From an uncultured Oscillibacter sp. (GTDB lineage Bacteria > Bacillota > Clostridia > Oscillospirales > Oscillospiraceae): DNA of 64,000 bases. Position numbers and translations under genes: made by a program. The notes below the pieces were generated by a model, which saw nothing but the letters and a program-made list of their open reading frames with translations, searched no databases and was not told where the DNA came from. Position 1 is the first letter of the stretch. Each line of letters opens with the position of its first letter. The DNA lies in assembly GCA_947365245.1 (NCBI GenBank), contig CANAWG010000006.1, positions 1 to 64,000 of the forward strand, written 5' to 3'. Positions 10,075 to 19,331 of the stretch are shown piece by piece.

Positions 10075-10594
10075 TCATTTTGCTGAGATATCGTTCTCCG
10101 CCGGCCAAGCGGCTACGTCTCCTGACAGGCTGGAGCCGCCGGAACAGGAGACGGCCAGCCCCTCGCCTAACGCAGCGTCAGGCGCCAGCTCTGTAATCGC
10201 CGTCAGGCTCTGCCCAAAACCGTCCGCCGCCGCGGGTGTTGCAATACTGGATGGCGTCCGTCCAGGAAACGCCTTCCACAGGGAAATCATCCCCAGTGAA
10301 GGAGCTGGGATTCTCTCCCATGGCAGCCTGATACTCAGCCCGGGTCACTTCATACCGGCTGATATAAAAGTCGCTGAGTGTGACCGTGCGGGCGGTTTCG
10401 TCCTCTGAACGCCACGGCTCTGATTCCGGACTGCCCATCTGGAAAGTTCCGCCGTTTATCAGAATAAATCCCTCTGGCGGCGCGATTTCAGGGGATGTGG
10501 GATCCGCAGGCGCAGCGTCAGCCCGGCTCGGCGTCTGGTTTGTTTCAGAGAGAGCGAAGGGCTCCTCCTGTTCGGCGTCTCCGCATCCCGCCAA
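10075..10594 (-). pseudogene. Chimeric remnant: formylglycine-generating-enzyme (SUMF1)-like lipoprotein 5' half joined to a flavodoxin C-terminal tail
   Basis: GFILINGGTFQMGSPESEPWRSEDETARTVTLSDFYISRYEVTRAEYQAAMGENPSSF...VEGVSWTDAIQYCN, then in a shifted frame GFGQSLTAITELAPDAALGEGLAV...DVAAW. Confidence 0.72.
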
Positions 10595-10706
10595 CGCAAG
10601 CGCCAGCAGGATAATACTGAAATACGCTTCATGTGCTTTCCAACTCCTGTTTCATACGAAGAGGCCCCACCCCAGCCGGGATGGGGCCTCTCTCAGCATC
10701 CAATAT

Positions 10707-11861
10707 TTAAGCCGCGGGGGTCAGTGCCAATCCCAGGCCGTTCACCCAGGTCTCCACCGCGGAGCGGGAGGCCCCGCCGCTGAACCTCTGGCCATACAGC
10801 CATGTGGCGGAACCGGCGAGAGTGTGGAGATTTGCGGCGCTGGAGCCAATGCCGCTGCTGCCGGAGGTGCAGAAAGGCACAATGGTCTTGCCGCTCAGGT
10901 CATAGCTCTCCAGGAAAGTATAGATGATCTTCGGAGCCTGCCCCCACCAGATGGGGTAGCCCAGGAAAATCACATCATACTGCTCCATGTTGTCCACACT
11001 GCCGGAGACAGCGGGGCGGGCGTTCGGATCGTTCTGCTCCTGATTGGCGCGGCAGTCGGCATGATTGTAGTTCAGGTCGGCGCTGGTGTAGGGCTGCTCC
11101 GGCACGATCTCATAGAGATCGGCGTCCAGAATGGCGTCCAGGTGGTTTGCAATAGCTTCCGTATTGTTGGTGGCGGAGAAATAAGCGACCAGGACCCTGC
11201 CGCCGGCAGAGGAGGTATCCGGCGTTTCGGAAACGGCCGGGGTTTCGCCGCCGGAGGAACGGTTCATGTACTGATACAAAGCGGAGACGATCTCCACGCG
11301 GGCGGCGGGAGCGGCGGGGTCAAAGCGGCCATCCTCCCGGCCCGCCATGATGTTGTTGGCTCTGGACCAGTCCACGGCGGTCTGGGCATAGCCGGAAATG
11401 GCGCCGTCGTCTGTATAATCCTCAGCGGAGGCGTCCGGGCTCCCCGCCCAGCGCCAGAGAATGGCAATCACCTGCTGGCGGGTCACATTGTCGCCCACGC
11501 CGAAACGGCCGTCCTGGTATCCGTTGATGAGCCCGTTGTCCGCCGCCCAGCTGGCGGCGTCCACATAGTAAGCCCCTGCCGCCACATCGGAAAAACGGGT
11601 GGTGCCGGAGGCGGCGGGACTGCCTGCCGCGCGGTAGAGGATCGCGGCAAGCTGCTGTCGGGCCACATTGTCATGGATTCCGAAGCGGCCGTCGTTGTAG
11701 CCGTTGACGTAGCCCTGCTCCGCCGCCCAATTGACCGCTTCGGCGTAGGACGCACTGTCAGGCACATCGGAAAAACGCTCCGCTGCAAAGGCCGGGACGG
11801 CCAGGGACAGCGACAGAACCAGGGTCAGGAGCAAAGCTCCAAATCGTTTCAGATTTTTCAT
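10707..11861 (-). CDS. SLH-anchored flavodoxin (signal peptide, three SLH repeats, flavodoxin domain)
   Basis: RFSDVPDSASYAEAVNWAAEQGYVNGYNDGRFGIHDNVARQQLAAILYR (SLH x3) followed by VLVAYFSATNNTEAIA...YDVIFLGYPIWWGQAPKIIYTFLESYDLSGKTIVPFCTSGSSG. Confidence 0.92.
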   Translation of the reverse strand: MKNLKRFGALLLTLVLSLSLAVPAFAAERFSDVPDSASYAEAVNWAAEQGYVNGYNDGRFGIHDNVARQQLAAILYRAAGSPAASGTTRFSDVAAGAYYVDAASWAADNGLINGYQDGRFGVGDNVTRQQVIAILWRWAGSPDASAEDYTDDGAISGYAQTAVDWSRANNIMAGREDGRFDPAAPAARVEIVSALYQYMNRSSGGETPAVSETPDTSSAGGRVLVAYFSATNNTEAIANHLDAILDADLYEIVPEQPYTSADLNYNHADCRANQEQNDPNARPAVSGSVDNMEQYDVIFLGYPIWWGQAPKIIYTFLESYDLSGKTIVPFCTSGSSGIGSSAANLHTLAGSATWLYGQRFSGGASRSAVETWVNGLGLALTPAA

Positions 11862-11900
11862 GGTTGTGATCTCCTTTTTGTTTTTTATTTAATTGATCGT

Positions 11901-12240
11901 CAGTGTGCGGCGTTTTCCAGCCACTCGCTGATTTCCGCTCTGTCATAGGAGGAGCAAGTGACCTCCGGGCTTTCTTTGATGACGCGGGTGGAAGCGAGCT
12001 TTGCAATCGCGCTGATGGGCTGGCCGAGGTATCCGCCCCCATACAGAGCAGAAAGGGACGATGGTCTTGCCGCTGAAGGCGTACTGATCCACCGCCTGGG
12101 ACGCCTCCGTTTTTGCCATGTGGAAGCTGCCACCTGCTGCGCTGTGCCGGGTTTCGTCAGAACTGCGCTCCACCGGCCGGACCGCCCTCGATCCGGTAGA
12201 GGGCCGCGGCAAGCCGCGCTCGGGTCAGGCTGTTCATGTT
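11901..12240 (-). pseudogene. Decayed SLH-flavodoxin remnant
   Basis: LTRARLAAALYRIEGG (SLH end), YAFSGKTIVPFCS and GGGYLGQPISAIAKLAS...ISEWLENAAH in different frames. Confidence 0.72.
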
Positions 12241-12253
12241 TCCCGCCCCCTTT

Positions 12254-12790
12254 CTATTTCAGGGAAAGGCCCAGCTGATAGGCTTCCTGGGGAAACCGTG
12301 AGCGTTCAATGTCGGGACGGGCGCCGCAGCCCACCGCCAGTACCCGGCCGCTGTCCTGCCAGCGCATATACCGGGCCAGCGTCTCGTAGTGGGCTGTCAG
12401 GGCCGACATGGTCCAGTCGCTGCTGTCGTAGGCGGTTGCCATCAAAAACACTTTCTTGCCGCCGGTCAGCTTGCAGCTGTCGGCGTAGAAGCGGTCAATC
12501 ACTGTTTTGATCTGGGCGGAGAAGCCGAAGTAGTACAGCGGCGTCACCAATGCCACCGCCTGGGAGGCCAGCAGCTCCGGCATCAGCTTCTGCATGGCGT
12601 CTTTCTGGACGCAGGGGGCCGCGCCGATCCCGCAGCGGTTACAGCCCAGGCAGGGAGCTGCCTGCTCAAAGGCGGCATCGAAGCGGAAGGTTTCCCATCC
12701 GGCCTCCCGCGCGCCCCGGATAAACTCATCCGCCAGCAGAGCGGAGGTTCCCTTTTTGTGAGGGCTTCCTGTGATAATGGTTGCTTTCAT
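12254..12790 (-). CDS. NAD(P)H-dependent FMN reductase / flavodoxin-family protein with Cys cluster
   Basis: IITGSPHKKGTSALLADEFIRGA...APCLGCNRCGIGAAPCVQKDAM. Confidence 0.9.
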   Translation of the reverse strand: MKATIITGSPHKKGTSALLADEFIRGAREAGWETFRFDAAFEQAAPCLGCNRCGIGAAPCVQKDAMQKLMPELLASQAVALVTPLYYFGFSAQIKTVIDRFYADSCKLTGGKKVFLMATAYDSSDWTMSALTAHYETLARYMRWQDSGRVLAVGCGARPDIERSRFPQEAYQLGLSLK

Positions 12791-12801
12791 ATCCCCCCTC
12801 C

Positions 12802-13011
12802 TTAAATACCGGGCTTCACGAACAGGATCTTATCGGGAAATTGCTTCATGGACTCGGCCCACTTCTCCTTGGGGATGTCCTGGACGGACACAGAGACAAA
12901 CTTGGGATCCATGCCCAGCTCTCCCGCCAGGAACGCCTGCGTTTTCGATGCAAGAGCCTGTTTCGTCTCATTATCCCGTCCCGGAATCATCGTAATGGCG
13001 ATATGCGGCAT
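12802..13011 (-). CDS. 4-oxalocrotonate tautomerase family protein
   Basis: MPHIAITMIPGRDNETKQALASKTQAFLAGELGMDPKFVSVSVQDIPKEKW; Pro after Met. Confidence 0.88.
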   Translation of the reverse strand: MPHIAITMIPGRDNETKQALASKTQAFLAGELGMDPKFVSVSVQDIPKEKWAESMKQFPDKILFVKPGI

Positions 13012-13060
13012 ATTCAAAACCTCCTTGATGGGTTCATTGTAGCGAAAAAGAATATAAATG

Positions 13061-13103
13061 TAAAATACCTAATCCGGATCATTTATCATGCCTTTTCTGC
13101 ATG
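13061..13103 (-). promoter_or_regulatory. 43-bp regulatory box copy 2
   Basis: TAAAATACCTAATCCGGATCATTTATCATGCCTTTTCTGCATG. Confidence 0.8.
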
Positions 13104-13169
13104 ATAGGAAATGATACGACAGCTGTCAAAAGATTGCTGCCGTACCATTCGCAAAGAAAGGAAGTACTA

Positions 13170-13943
13170 TTAACCGGCCAGTCCGAGCCGGGCCAGCCAG
13201 TCCGTCACGTCATCCGCCGCCTGGGGAGAACGGCTGTCACGCAGCGAGAGGCCCTCCAATACCGCGGCATCCGGTTCCGCATTTTCAATGGCTTGAATCG
13301 TGCCGGAAAAACCGCTGCCGCCCGAGGTGACGAAAGGAATGATGGTCTTGCCGCCGAGGTCGTATTCATCCAAAAAACTGTAAACTGCCATAGGCATATC
13401 GCCCCACCAGTTGGGGAAGCCCAGAAATACTGTGTCGTAGCTGTCTAAATTGTCAATATGGGATATCAGTTCCGGGCGGGCATTGGCGCCTTTCTCCGTC
13501 TGCCCCACGTCGATGGTGTCGTTGTAGTTGTCCGGGTACTGTTCCGCCGTCAGGATGGAGAACAGCTCGCCGCCGGTTGCCTCGGCGATCATATCCGCTA
13601 CAAGTCCGGTATTTCCGGTAAGAGTGCCGTCCGTTCTCAGCTGGATGCTGGCGGAAGTGGAGGCGTCCACGTCGTCAGACAGAGGAGCGTTTTCCCCATA
13701 GGCAAAGTAAACAATCAGGACACCGTTTCCGGCATTCCCCGCCGGCTCGGTCGTTTCGGGGGTATCCGCAGGGGCGGAAGTATCGGGCGGCTCTTGGGGC
13801 TGGGAGCTGCCGGGTGTTTCTTCAGGCTGGGATGCTGCAGGCGCAGAGGGGACGCCGCCGCTCGCCGCGCTCCGGCCGCCTCCACAGGCGGTCAGAGCGC
13901 AGCAAAGGACAAGGACCAACAAAAAAGAGAGGGAATTTTTCAA
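13170..13943 (-). CDS. Flavodoxin lipoprotein
   Basis: Lipobox LTACGG, Pro/Thr/Glu linker, GVLIVYFAYGEN, YDTVFLGFPNWWGDMPMAVYSFLDEYDLGGKTIIPFVTSGGSGF. Confidence 0.92.
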   Translation of the reverse strand: MKNSLSFLLVLVLCCALTACGGGRSAASGGVPSAPAASQPEETPGSSQPQEPPDTSAPADTPETTEPAGNAGNGVLIVYFAYGENAPLSDDVDASTSASIQLRTDGTLTGNTGLVADMIAEATGGELFSILTAEQYPDNYNDTIDVGQTEKGANARPELISHIDNLDSYDTVFLGFPNWWGDMPMAVYSFLDEYDLGGKTIIPFVTSGGSGFSGTIQAIENAEPDAAVLEGLSLRDSRSPQAADDVTDWLARLGLAG

Positions 13944-13959
13944 GCAAAAGCTCCTTTAC

Positions 13960-14150
13960 TGAACGATTTCAGATGTAACCTTTCCGATGGGATAGATCCG
14001 CATGGTCAGATTGGGATTGCCGGACTGGCTGTAAAAGATGGCGGCGGTGTTGTTGCCGGGGCAGTAGGTGATGTATCTTCAAAGCGGAGCCGGGCGACAA
14101 ACTGCCGGGCCATGCCGCTGTGAGTAATAAGATTCGTTTCATCTATGGTT
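13960..14150 (-). pseudogene. Remnant of a cyclophilin-like-fold protein
   Basis: Minus-strand YCPGNNTAAIFYSQSGNPNLTMRIYPIGKVTSEIVQ-stop; no intact 5' part. Confidence 0.5.
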
Positions 14151-14216
14151 CCTCCTTACTGCCGCCGGTTCTCTCCCCGCCGGATGCGGTCATTCTATCC
14201 GAAAGCAAAAAGAATG

Positions 14217-14259
14217 TAAAATACTTATTTTGAATTATTTACCATGCTTATTATGTATG
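14217..14259. promoter_or_regulatory. 43-bp regulatory box copy 3, in the LysR upstream region
   Basis: TAAAATACTTATTTTGAATTATTTACCATGCTTATTATGTATG. Confidence 0.75.
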
Positions 14260-14342
14260 ATAAAATAAGAACGCCGGCTTGACATGATCCTTTAAACCGC
14301 AGATAATAGAATAGAAAACAGGCATAGAGAGGTGTTCATGAT

Positions 14343-15227
14343 ATGGATATTCGATTGTTAGAATACTTCCTGGCAGTGGCAAAATACGGGAATATTACCC
14401 GCGCTTCAGAGCAGCTCCACGTCACCCAGCCCACCATCAGCCGCCAGCTGATGGACCTGGAGGAGACGGTGGGGACGCCGCTGCTGATCCGGGGCAAGCG
14501 GCAGGTGACGCTGACGGAAGCGGGCGTCCTGTTCCAGCAGCGGGCGGAGGAGATCGTGTCCCTGATGGAAAAGACCATGCGGGATGTGATCGGCCAGAAC
14601 GACCTGTTGGGCGGGACTGTCACCATTGGATGTGTGGAGACCCGTGCGTCCCGGATACTGCCGAAAGCGTTGAAAGGGTTTTCAGAGCAGTATCCCAAGG
14701 TGCAATATGAAATTTACAGCGCGGACGGGGACGACATCCGGGAGAAGCTGGATCTGGGCGAGCTGGACTTCGGCGTTCTGGTGGAGCCGGTGGAGTCCGC
14801 CAAATACGACTTTTTCCGTCTGCCCTACTGGGAGACCTGGGGGGTGCTGATGCGGAAAGACGATCCGCTGGCCCGGAAGCCATGCCTTGAAAAAGAGGAC
14901 GTCCTGCCGCTCCGCCTGATTATGCCCCGGCGGGAGATCGTACAGGATCACATTGCCGGCTGGTTTGGCGTGGAGCGCGGACAGCTGAACGTATTTGCCA
15001 GCCATAACCTCATCAATAACGCCGCCCTTTTGGTGGAGGCGGGCCTGGGCTGTGTGGTCTGCACCGGGGGCTGCTTTGAAATACGGGGCGGGGAAAACCT
15101 GCGTTTTGTCCCCCTCTCCCCGGAGCGGACCACCGGCCATGTGCTGGCCTGGAAAAAGAACCGGGTGTTCCACTCGGCGGCCAGCCGGTTCCGGGACTAT
15201 ATTCGGGAGACGGAAGCCGCGAAATAA
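14343..15227 (+). CDS. LysR family transcriptional regulator
   Basis: MDIRLLEYFLAVAKYGNITRASEQLHVTQPTISRQLMDLEETVG. Confidence 0.95.
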   Translation: MDIRLLEYFLAVAKYGNITRASEQLHVTQPTISRQLMDLEETVGTPLLIRGKRQVTLTEAGVLFQQRAEEIVSLMEKTMRDVIGQNDLLGGTVTIGCVETRASRILPKALKGFSEQYPKVQYEIYSADGDDIREKLDLGELDFGVLVEPVESAKYDFFRLPYWETWGVLMRKDDPLARKPCLEKEDVLPLRLIMPRREIVQDHIAGWFGVERGQLNVFASHNLINNAALLVEAGLGCVVCTGGCFEIRGGENLRFVPLSPERTTGHVLAWKKNRVFHSAASRFRDYIRETEAAK

Positions 15228-15309
15228 TACAATTCAGGCATGATAAGCCATTCAATCAAAGCATTAGACTATTAAACTGTTTTGACTTATGATAGTGCCA
15301 AGGGTAGAA

Positions 15310-15344
15310 AAAACCGGCAGACGGGGTGGCCCGCTGCCGGTTTT
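15310..15344 (+). terminator. Rho-independent terminator after lysR
   Basis: AAAACCGGCAG...CTGCCGGTTTTCTGTCT. Confidence 0.75.
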
Positions 15345-15375
15345 CTGTCTATTTGATCATCAGGGAGGCAATCAA

Positions 15376-16554
15376 ATGAGCTATATGATGTACGCACCCA
15401 CCCGTGTTTTGTTTGGAGCCGGACAGCTGAACCGCCTGCATGAGCAGGCTTTGCCGGGGAGGAAAGCCCTGCTGGTCATCACCGGCGGGAAATCCGTCCG
15501 AGAGAACGGAGCGTTGGACCGCACTTTGGAGGAGCTGGCCCATGCTGGAGTCCAGACTGTCTTGTTCGACAAGGTCCAGGCCAATCCGATGAAATCCACT
15601 GTTATGGCCGGGGCGAAGGCGGCCCGTGAAAATGGCTGCGACTTCGTTGTGGCCCTTGGCGGCGGCAGCGTCATGGACGCGGCAAAGATCATGGCGTTGA
15701 TGGCGGCCAACGAGGGCGACCTGTGGGATTACGTCAGCGGCGGCACCGGAAAGGGACAGACGCCGCCCAATGCGCCCCTGCCCGTGGTCTGCATCACCAC
15801 CACCGCGGGGACGGGCTCTGAGGTAGACCAGTGGGGTGTGGTCAACAATGAGGAGACCCAGGAGAAAATCGGCTGCGGCGGGCTGGACAGCCTGTTCCCG
15901 GTGCTGTCGGTGGTGGACCCGGAGCTGATGGCCTCCGCCTCCGTGCCGCCCCAATTCACCGCCTATCAGGGCTTTGACGCGCTGTTCCACTCCACCGAGG
16001 TCTATATCGGCAAAATGGCAAATCTTATGAGCGACATGGCGGCGTTGACGGCCATCGAAAATGTGGGCGGCTATTTGGTTCGCGCGGTAACGGACGGCGG
16101 CGACAAAGAGGCGCGGGAGCATGTGGCTTTTGCCAACACCATGTCCGGCTACTCTATGGTCACCGGCTGCTGCACCAGCGAGCACTCCCTGGAGCACGCC
16201 ATGAGCGCCTGCCACCCCAATCTCCCCCACGGCGCGGGCCTCATCATGATCTCTCTGGCCTACTATCAGCACTTCGTGGACAAGGGCTGCTGCCCGGAGC
16301 GGTTTGTCCGCATGGCAAAGGCGCTGGGAAACGCGGATGCGCAGAAACCCCAGGACTTCATCTCAGCCCTTGCCCAGCTGCAAGGGGCCTGCGGCGTGGA
16401 TGCCCTCAAGCTGTCCGACTATGGCTTCAAGCCGGAGGAGTTTGACGGCATTGCCCGCAGCGCCAGAGAGACGATGGGCGGGCTGTTCTTTGCCGACCCC
16501 TGCGAGCTGACCCACGAGGACTGCGTGGAGATCCTGAAAAAATCTTATCGCTGA
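15376..16554 (+). CDS. Iron-containing alcohol dehydrogenase
   Basis: MMYAPTRVLFGAGQL...VALGGGSVMDAAKIMAL...STEVYIG; conserved His motifs. Confidence 0.92.
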   Translation: MSYMMYAPTRVLFGAGQLNRLHEQALPGRKALLVITGGKSVRENGALDRTLEELAHAGVQTVLFDKVQANPMKSTVMAGAKAARENGCDFVVALGGGSVMDAAKIMALMAANEGDLWDYVSGGTGKGQTPPNAPLPVVCITTTAGTGSEVDQWGVVNNEETQEKIGCGGLDSLFPVLSVVDPELMASASVPPQFTAYQGFDALFHSTEVYIGKMANLMSDMAALTAIENVGGYLVRAVTDGGDKEAREHVAFANTMSGYSMVTGCCTSEHSLEHAMSACHPNLPHGAGLIMISLAYYQHFVDKGCCPERFVRMAKALGNADAQKPQDFISALAQLQGACGVDALKLSDYGFKPEEFDGIARSARETMGGLFFADPCELTHEDCVEILKKSYR

Positions 16555-16565
16555 GAGGTGCGGTC

Positions 16566-17045
16566 ATGTCGAAGAAAAGTTTGGTCCTGTATTACTCCTG
16601 GTCGGGAAATACCCGGAAAATAGCGGAACTGATTGCTCAGAAAACCGGCGCCGATCTACGGGAGCTTCAGCCGGAAAACGCCTATCCGCAGAATTATAAT
16701 GATGTACTCACCCAGGCCAAACGGGAGATTCAGGGCAAGTGGTATCCCGCCCTGCGTCCCATCGACATGGACTGGAGCGACTACGGGACTGTCTACCTGG
16801 GGACCCCCAACTGGTGGTCCTCCATCGCCCCGCCTGTGGCCTCCTTTTTGAACCAGGTCATGCCGACAGAAAAAGCCATCGCTCCTTTCTGCACCCACGG
16901 CGGGGGCGGTGCGGGACATATTGCCAAGGATATTGCAAAATTCTGTATCGGCTGCGATGTTCTGCCCCTGCTGGCCGTTCAGGAGGACGGAGGGACAAAT
17001 GCGGGAAAGTTGGTGGATCAGTGGCTGAAACAAATCGGAGCGTAA
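16566..17045 (+). CDS. Flavodoxin (cytosolic, no signal peptide)
   Basis: LVLYYSWSGNTRKIAELIAQKTGADL...YGTVYLGTPNWWSSIAPPVASFL...TEKAIAPFCTHGGGGAG. Confidence 0.92.
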   Translation: MSKKSLVLYYSWSGNTRKIAELIAQKTGADLRELQPENAYPQNYNDVLTQAKREIQGKWYPALRPIDMDWSDYGTVYLGTPNWWSSIAPPVASFLNQVMPTEKAIAPFCTHGGGGAGHIAKDIAKFCIGCDVLPLLAVQEDGGTNAGKLVDQWLKQIGA

Positions 17046-17083
17046 AGAAAAAACAGGCTCTGCGCCACTTGGCAGATTTTGCG

Positions 17084-17734
17084 ATGACGCTCCTTGTGCC
17101 GGCCTTGATGGCCTACTCTGTCACCGGACAGATGGTTCATGAGTGGATGGGTGTCGGGATGCTTGTGCTGTTTCTCCTCCACCACGGACTGAACGCAGCG
17201 TGGCTGCGCTCTTTGACCAAGGGCCGCTATACACCGCTGAGAACACTTCAAACCGCATTGGTATTTCTCCTGTTTGTCAGCATGGCGTCGCAGATTGTCA
17301 GCGGCTTTGCTATGTCTCGCTGTGCCCTGCCATTCTTGAACATTCCTATTTCCACATCCACCGCCCGCCTTTTGCATTTAGCCTGCGGGTATTGGAGTTT
17401 TCTTCTCATGGGACTCCACCTGGGTCTGCATTGGAGCGCGTTTCTTGGCTTAGGCAGAAAATTGAGAGGGGGCCAGCCCCTCCCCTCAGCGGGACGCTGG
17501 TGCCTGAGAATACTGGCTGGAGCGGCGGCGACATGGGGTGCAATCTGCTTTATCCGGCAGAATATCGCGGACTATCTGTTTCTGCGGACGGAGTTCGTAT
17601 TTTTTGACTATGAAAAGTTCCCTTTGCTGGCACTGGGAGAGCTGGCCGCAATCATGGCGCTGTGGACACTGGTTGGGCATCGGCTTCAGCGGCTGGCGAT
17701 GCGATACGGAAAGTCATCGCACAGCAAAGACTAA
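17084..17734 (+). CDS. DUF4405-type membrane protein with conserved TM histidines (putative b-type cytochrome-like)
   Basis: VHEWMGVGMLVLFLLHHGLN and HLACGYWSFLLMGLHLGLHW; paralog of 45893-46567. Confidence 0.8.
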   Translation: MTLLVPALMAYSVTGQMVHEWMGVGMLVLFLLHHGLNAAWLRSLTKGRYTPLRTLQTALVFLLFVSMASQIVSGFAMSRCALPFLNIPISTSTARLLHLACGYWSFLLMGLHLGLHWSAFLGLGRKLRGGQPLPSAGRWCLRILAGAAATWGAICFIRQNIADYLFLRTEFVFFDYEKFPLLALGELAAIMALWTLVGHRLQRLAMRYGKSSHSKD

Positions 17735-17965
17735 ACCGCAAGGTCAGTCCTTTTTTGCCGTTTTTCTTTGGAGGTATCAGCGCAAGTAGCGCTCCATAGA
17801 AATCACCAGATTTATACCCGCGAAATCCCCCAATAACTCCTCAAATTCCTCTGCTTCTGCAGCCTTTTTCTCTCATGTCCCTTATGAATCTTTACCCTAT
17901 GACCATATATTTGCCCACAGACGGAAAACGCCGGTCTGCCGGGATGTTCTGGTGGGCCGCGGTTC

Positions 17966-18545
17966 TCAGCTTGCCCTGTTCTCCACACTCAGCCGCTCCC
18001 TTTCAGCAGCCGCCTCCGCTCTGCCGATGCCCCGGTCGATTTTGGCGGCGGCCTGCCTCTGCATTTTATCAGTGATGTGGGCGTAGATATTCAGAGTTGT
18101 GGCGCTGGAGATGTGACCGATGATAGTAGACAGGGTCTTGACATCCACCCCTTGCTCCAGAGCGTTGGTAGCGAACATATTTCCCAAGCCGTGGAACCGG
18201 ATGCTGGGGAGACCGGCCTGTTTCAGGAGAGTTTTCAGACGGCGATAGACAGAGCCAGGGTCAGCAGGCTGATCTGGTCTCAGCGGGTTGGGCCGCAGCG
18301 TGTCCGCCATACTCGCCAGCCACTGGTCGAGCCACTCGCCCAAGGTCATCCTGCTCTGCTCCGTCAGGTCAGCACTCTGGCAGCTGTCGATTTGCTGACG
18401 GAGCTTTGTGGATCACTCTTTTTGTGTTGGAGCGTAGACATAATTTCCCTTGTGTTCCACTACGATGCGGCCCTCTCAGCGGCCGTCGTCCCGCTTGCGC
18501 ACCATGCCGTCGCCGGACGGCCTGCGCTTTGCCATAATTCACCTC
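17966..18545 (-). pseudogene. Tyrosine integrase, frameshifted, central region deleted
   Basis: MTLGEWLDQWLASMADTLRPN joined to VYRRLKTLLKQAGLPSIRFHGLGNMFATNALEQGVDVKTLSTIIGH; catalytic HxxR region degraded; N-terminal part in another frame. Confidence 0.85.
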
Positions 18546-18811
18546 CCTTTCTGATATCGCCGTCGTTTTCATCCATGCACTCCGCCATCAGTCTGACGCC
18601 GAATCGGAAATCAAGGATGAAATTTTTGGCTGCTGTGATGCTGTTGATCTCATGCTGTGACCGAATGAGTTTTGCAAGAGTCTCTTGCCCAGCTTCCCCA
18701 AACTGCTCCAGGAGCTGTTTGGGGAGGCTGGCGACACGATCCGCTGCTTTCTTCATCTCTGAGCCAGGCGTCACCCTCTGTTCGGCAGAGATTTTCCAGA
18801 ATTGTTCTCAT
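18540..18811 (-). pseudogene. Small mobile-element-associated protein (DUF6809-like), frameshifted
   Basis: MRTILENLCRTEGDAWLRDEE in one frame, then MKKAADRVASLPKQLLEQFGEAGQETLAKLIRSQHEINSITAAKNFILDFRFGVRLMAECMDEND in another. Confidence 0.55.
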
Positions 18812-19029
18812 GTCTACCGCCACCTCTGCAGCACCAAGACATACCACTCTTTTTTCAGGACTTTTATTCCTTGTTCTGCGGCGCAATATTTGCGTATATC
18901 CCCGCCTGGACCCGTCAGTATTGCGGCAGCTGTAAGGTGCGAGGAAAAACAGGCCCCCGCGCCGATTCTCACAGCAGAGCAGGTACGAATCACGTTTAGA
19001 CCACTGCTTGTACTTCACCCCGCACCTCC

Positions 19030-19190
19030 CCGGGTGTGCCGAGACACCCACACCGCGAATCTCTCCTTGGGCACCACCATCCGGCTGCCGATTTTCAGAA
19101 TGCTGCAGAAAAATCACCCGCCAGAGCTGGGCCTGGCGGGTGATCGCATTGGAAGATTTGAGGGGTATCTGATGATGGGGCCGTACTTCT
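19030..19190 (-). pseudogene. Excisionase-like HTH protein remnant
   Basis: Minus-strand IGSRMVVPKERFAVWVSRHTR, out of frame with its upstream part. Confidence 0.5.
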
Positions 19191-19331
19191 TTGTTTAGGA
19201 GAAGCGGAAACGGAGTCTTCAAAACCAGACCGCTTGACGAGAACTTCAGCACGAAACAAAAAACTTTTCTTTTTTCCGCAGCGATGATACCCTGTCATAC
19301 GAATATATCAACAGGGAAAGGCGGTGAGGCC

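Noticed and set aside
18077-19198. 373-aa plus-strand ORF
   Set aside because: Antisense of the integrase/excisionase remnants; no coherent protein features
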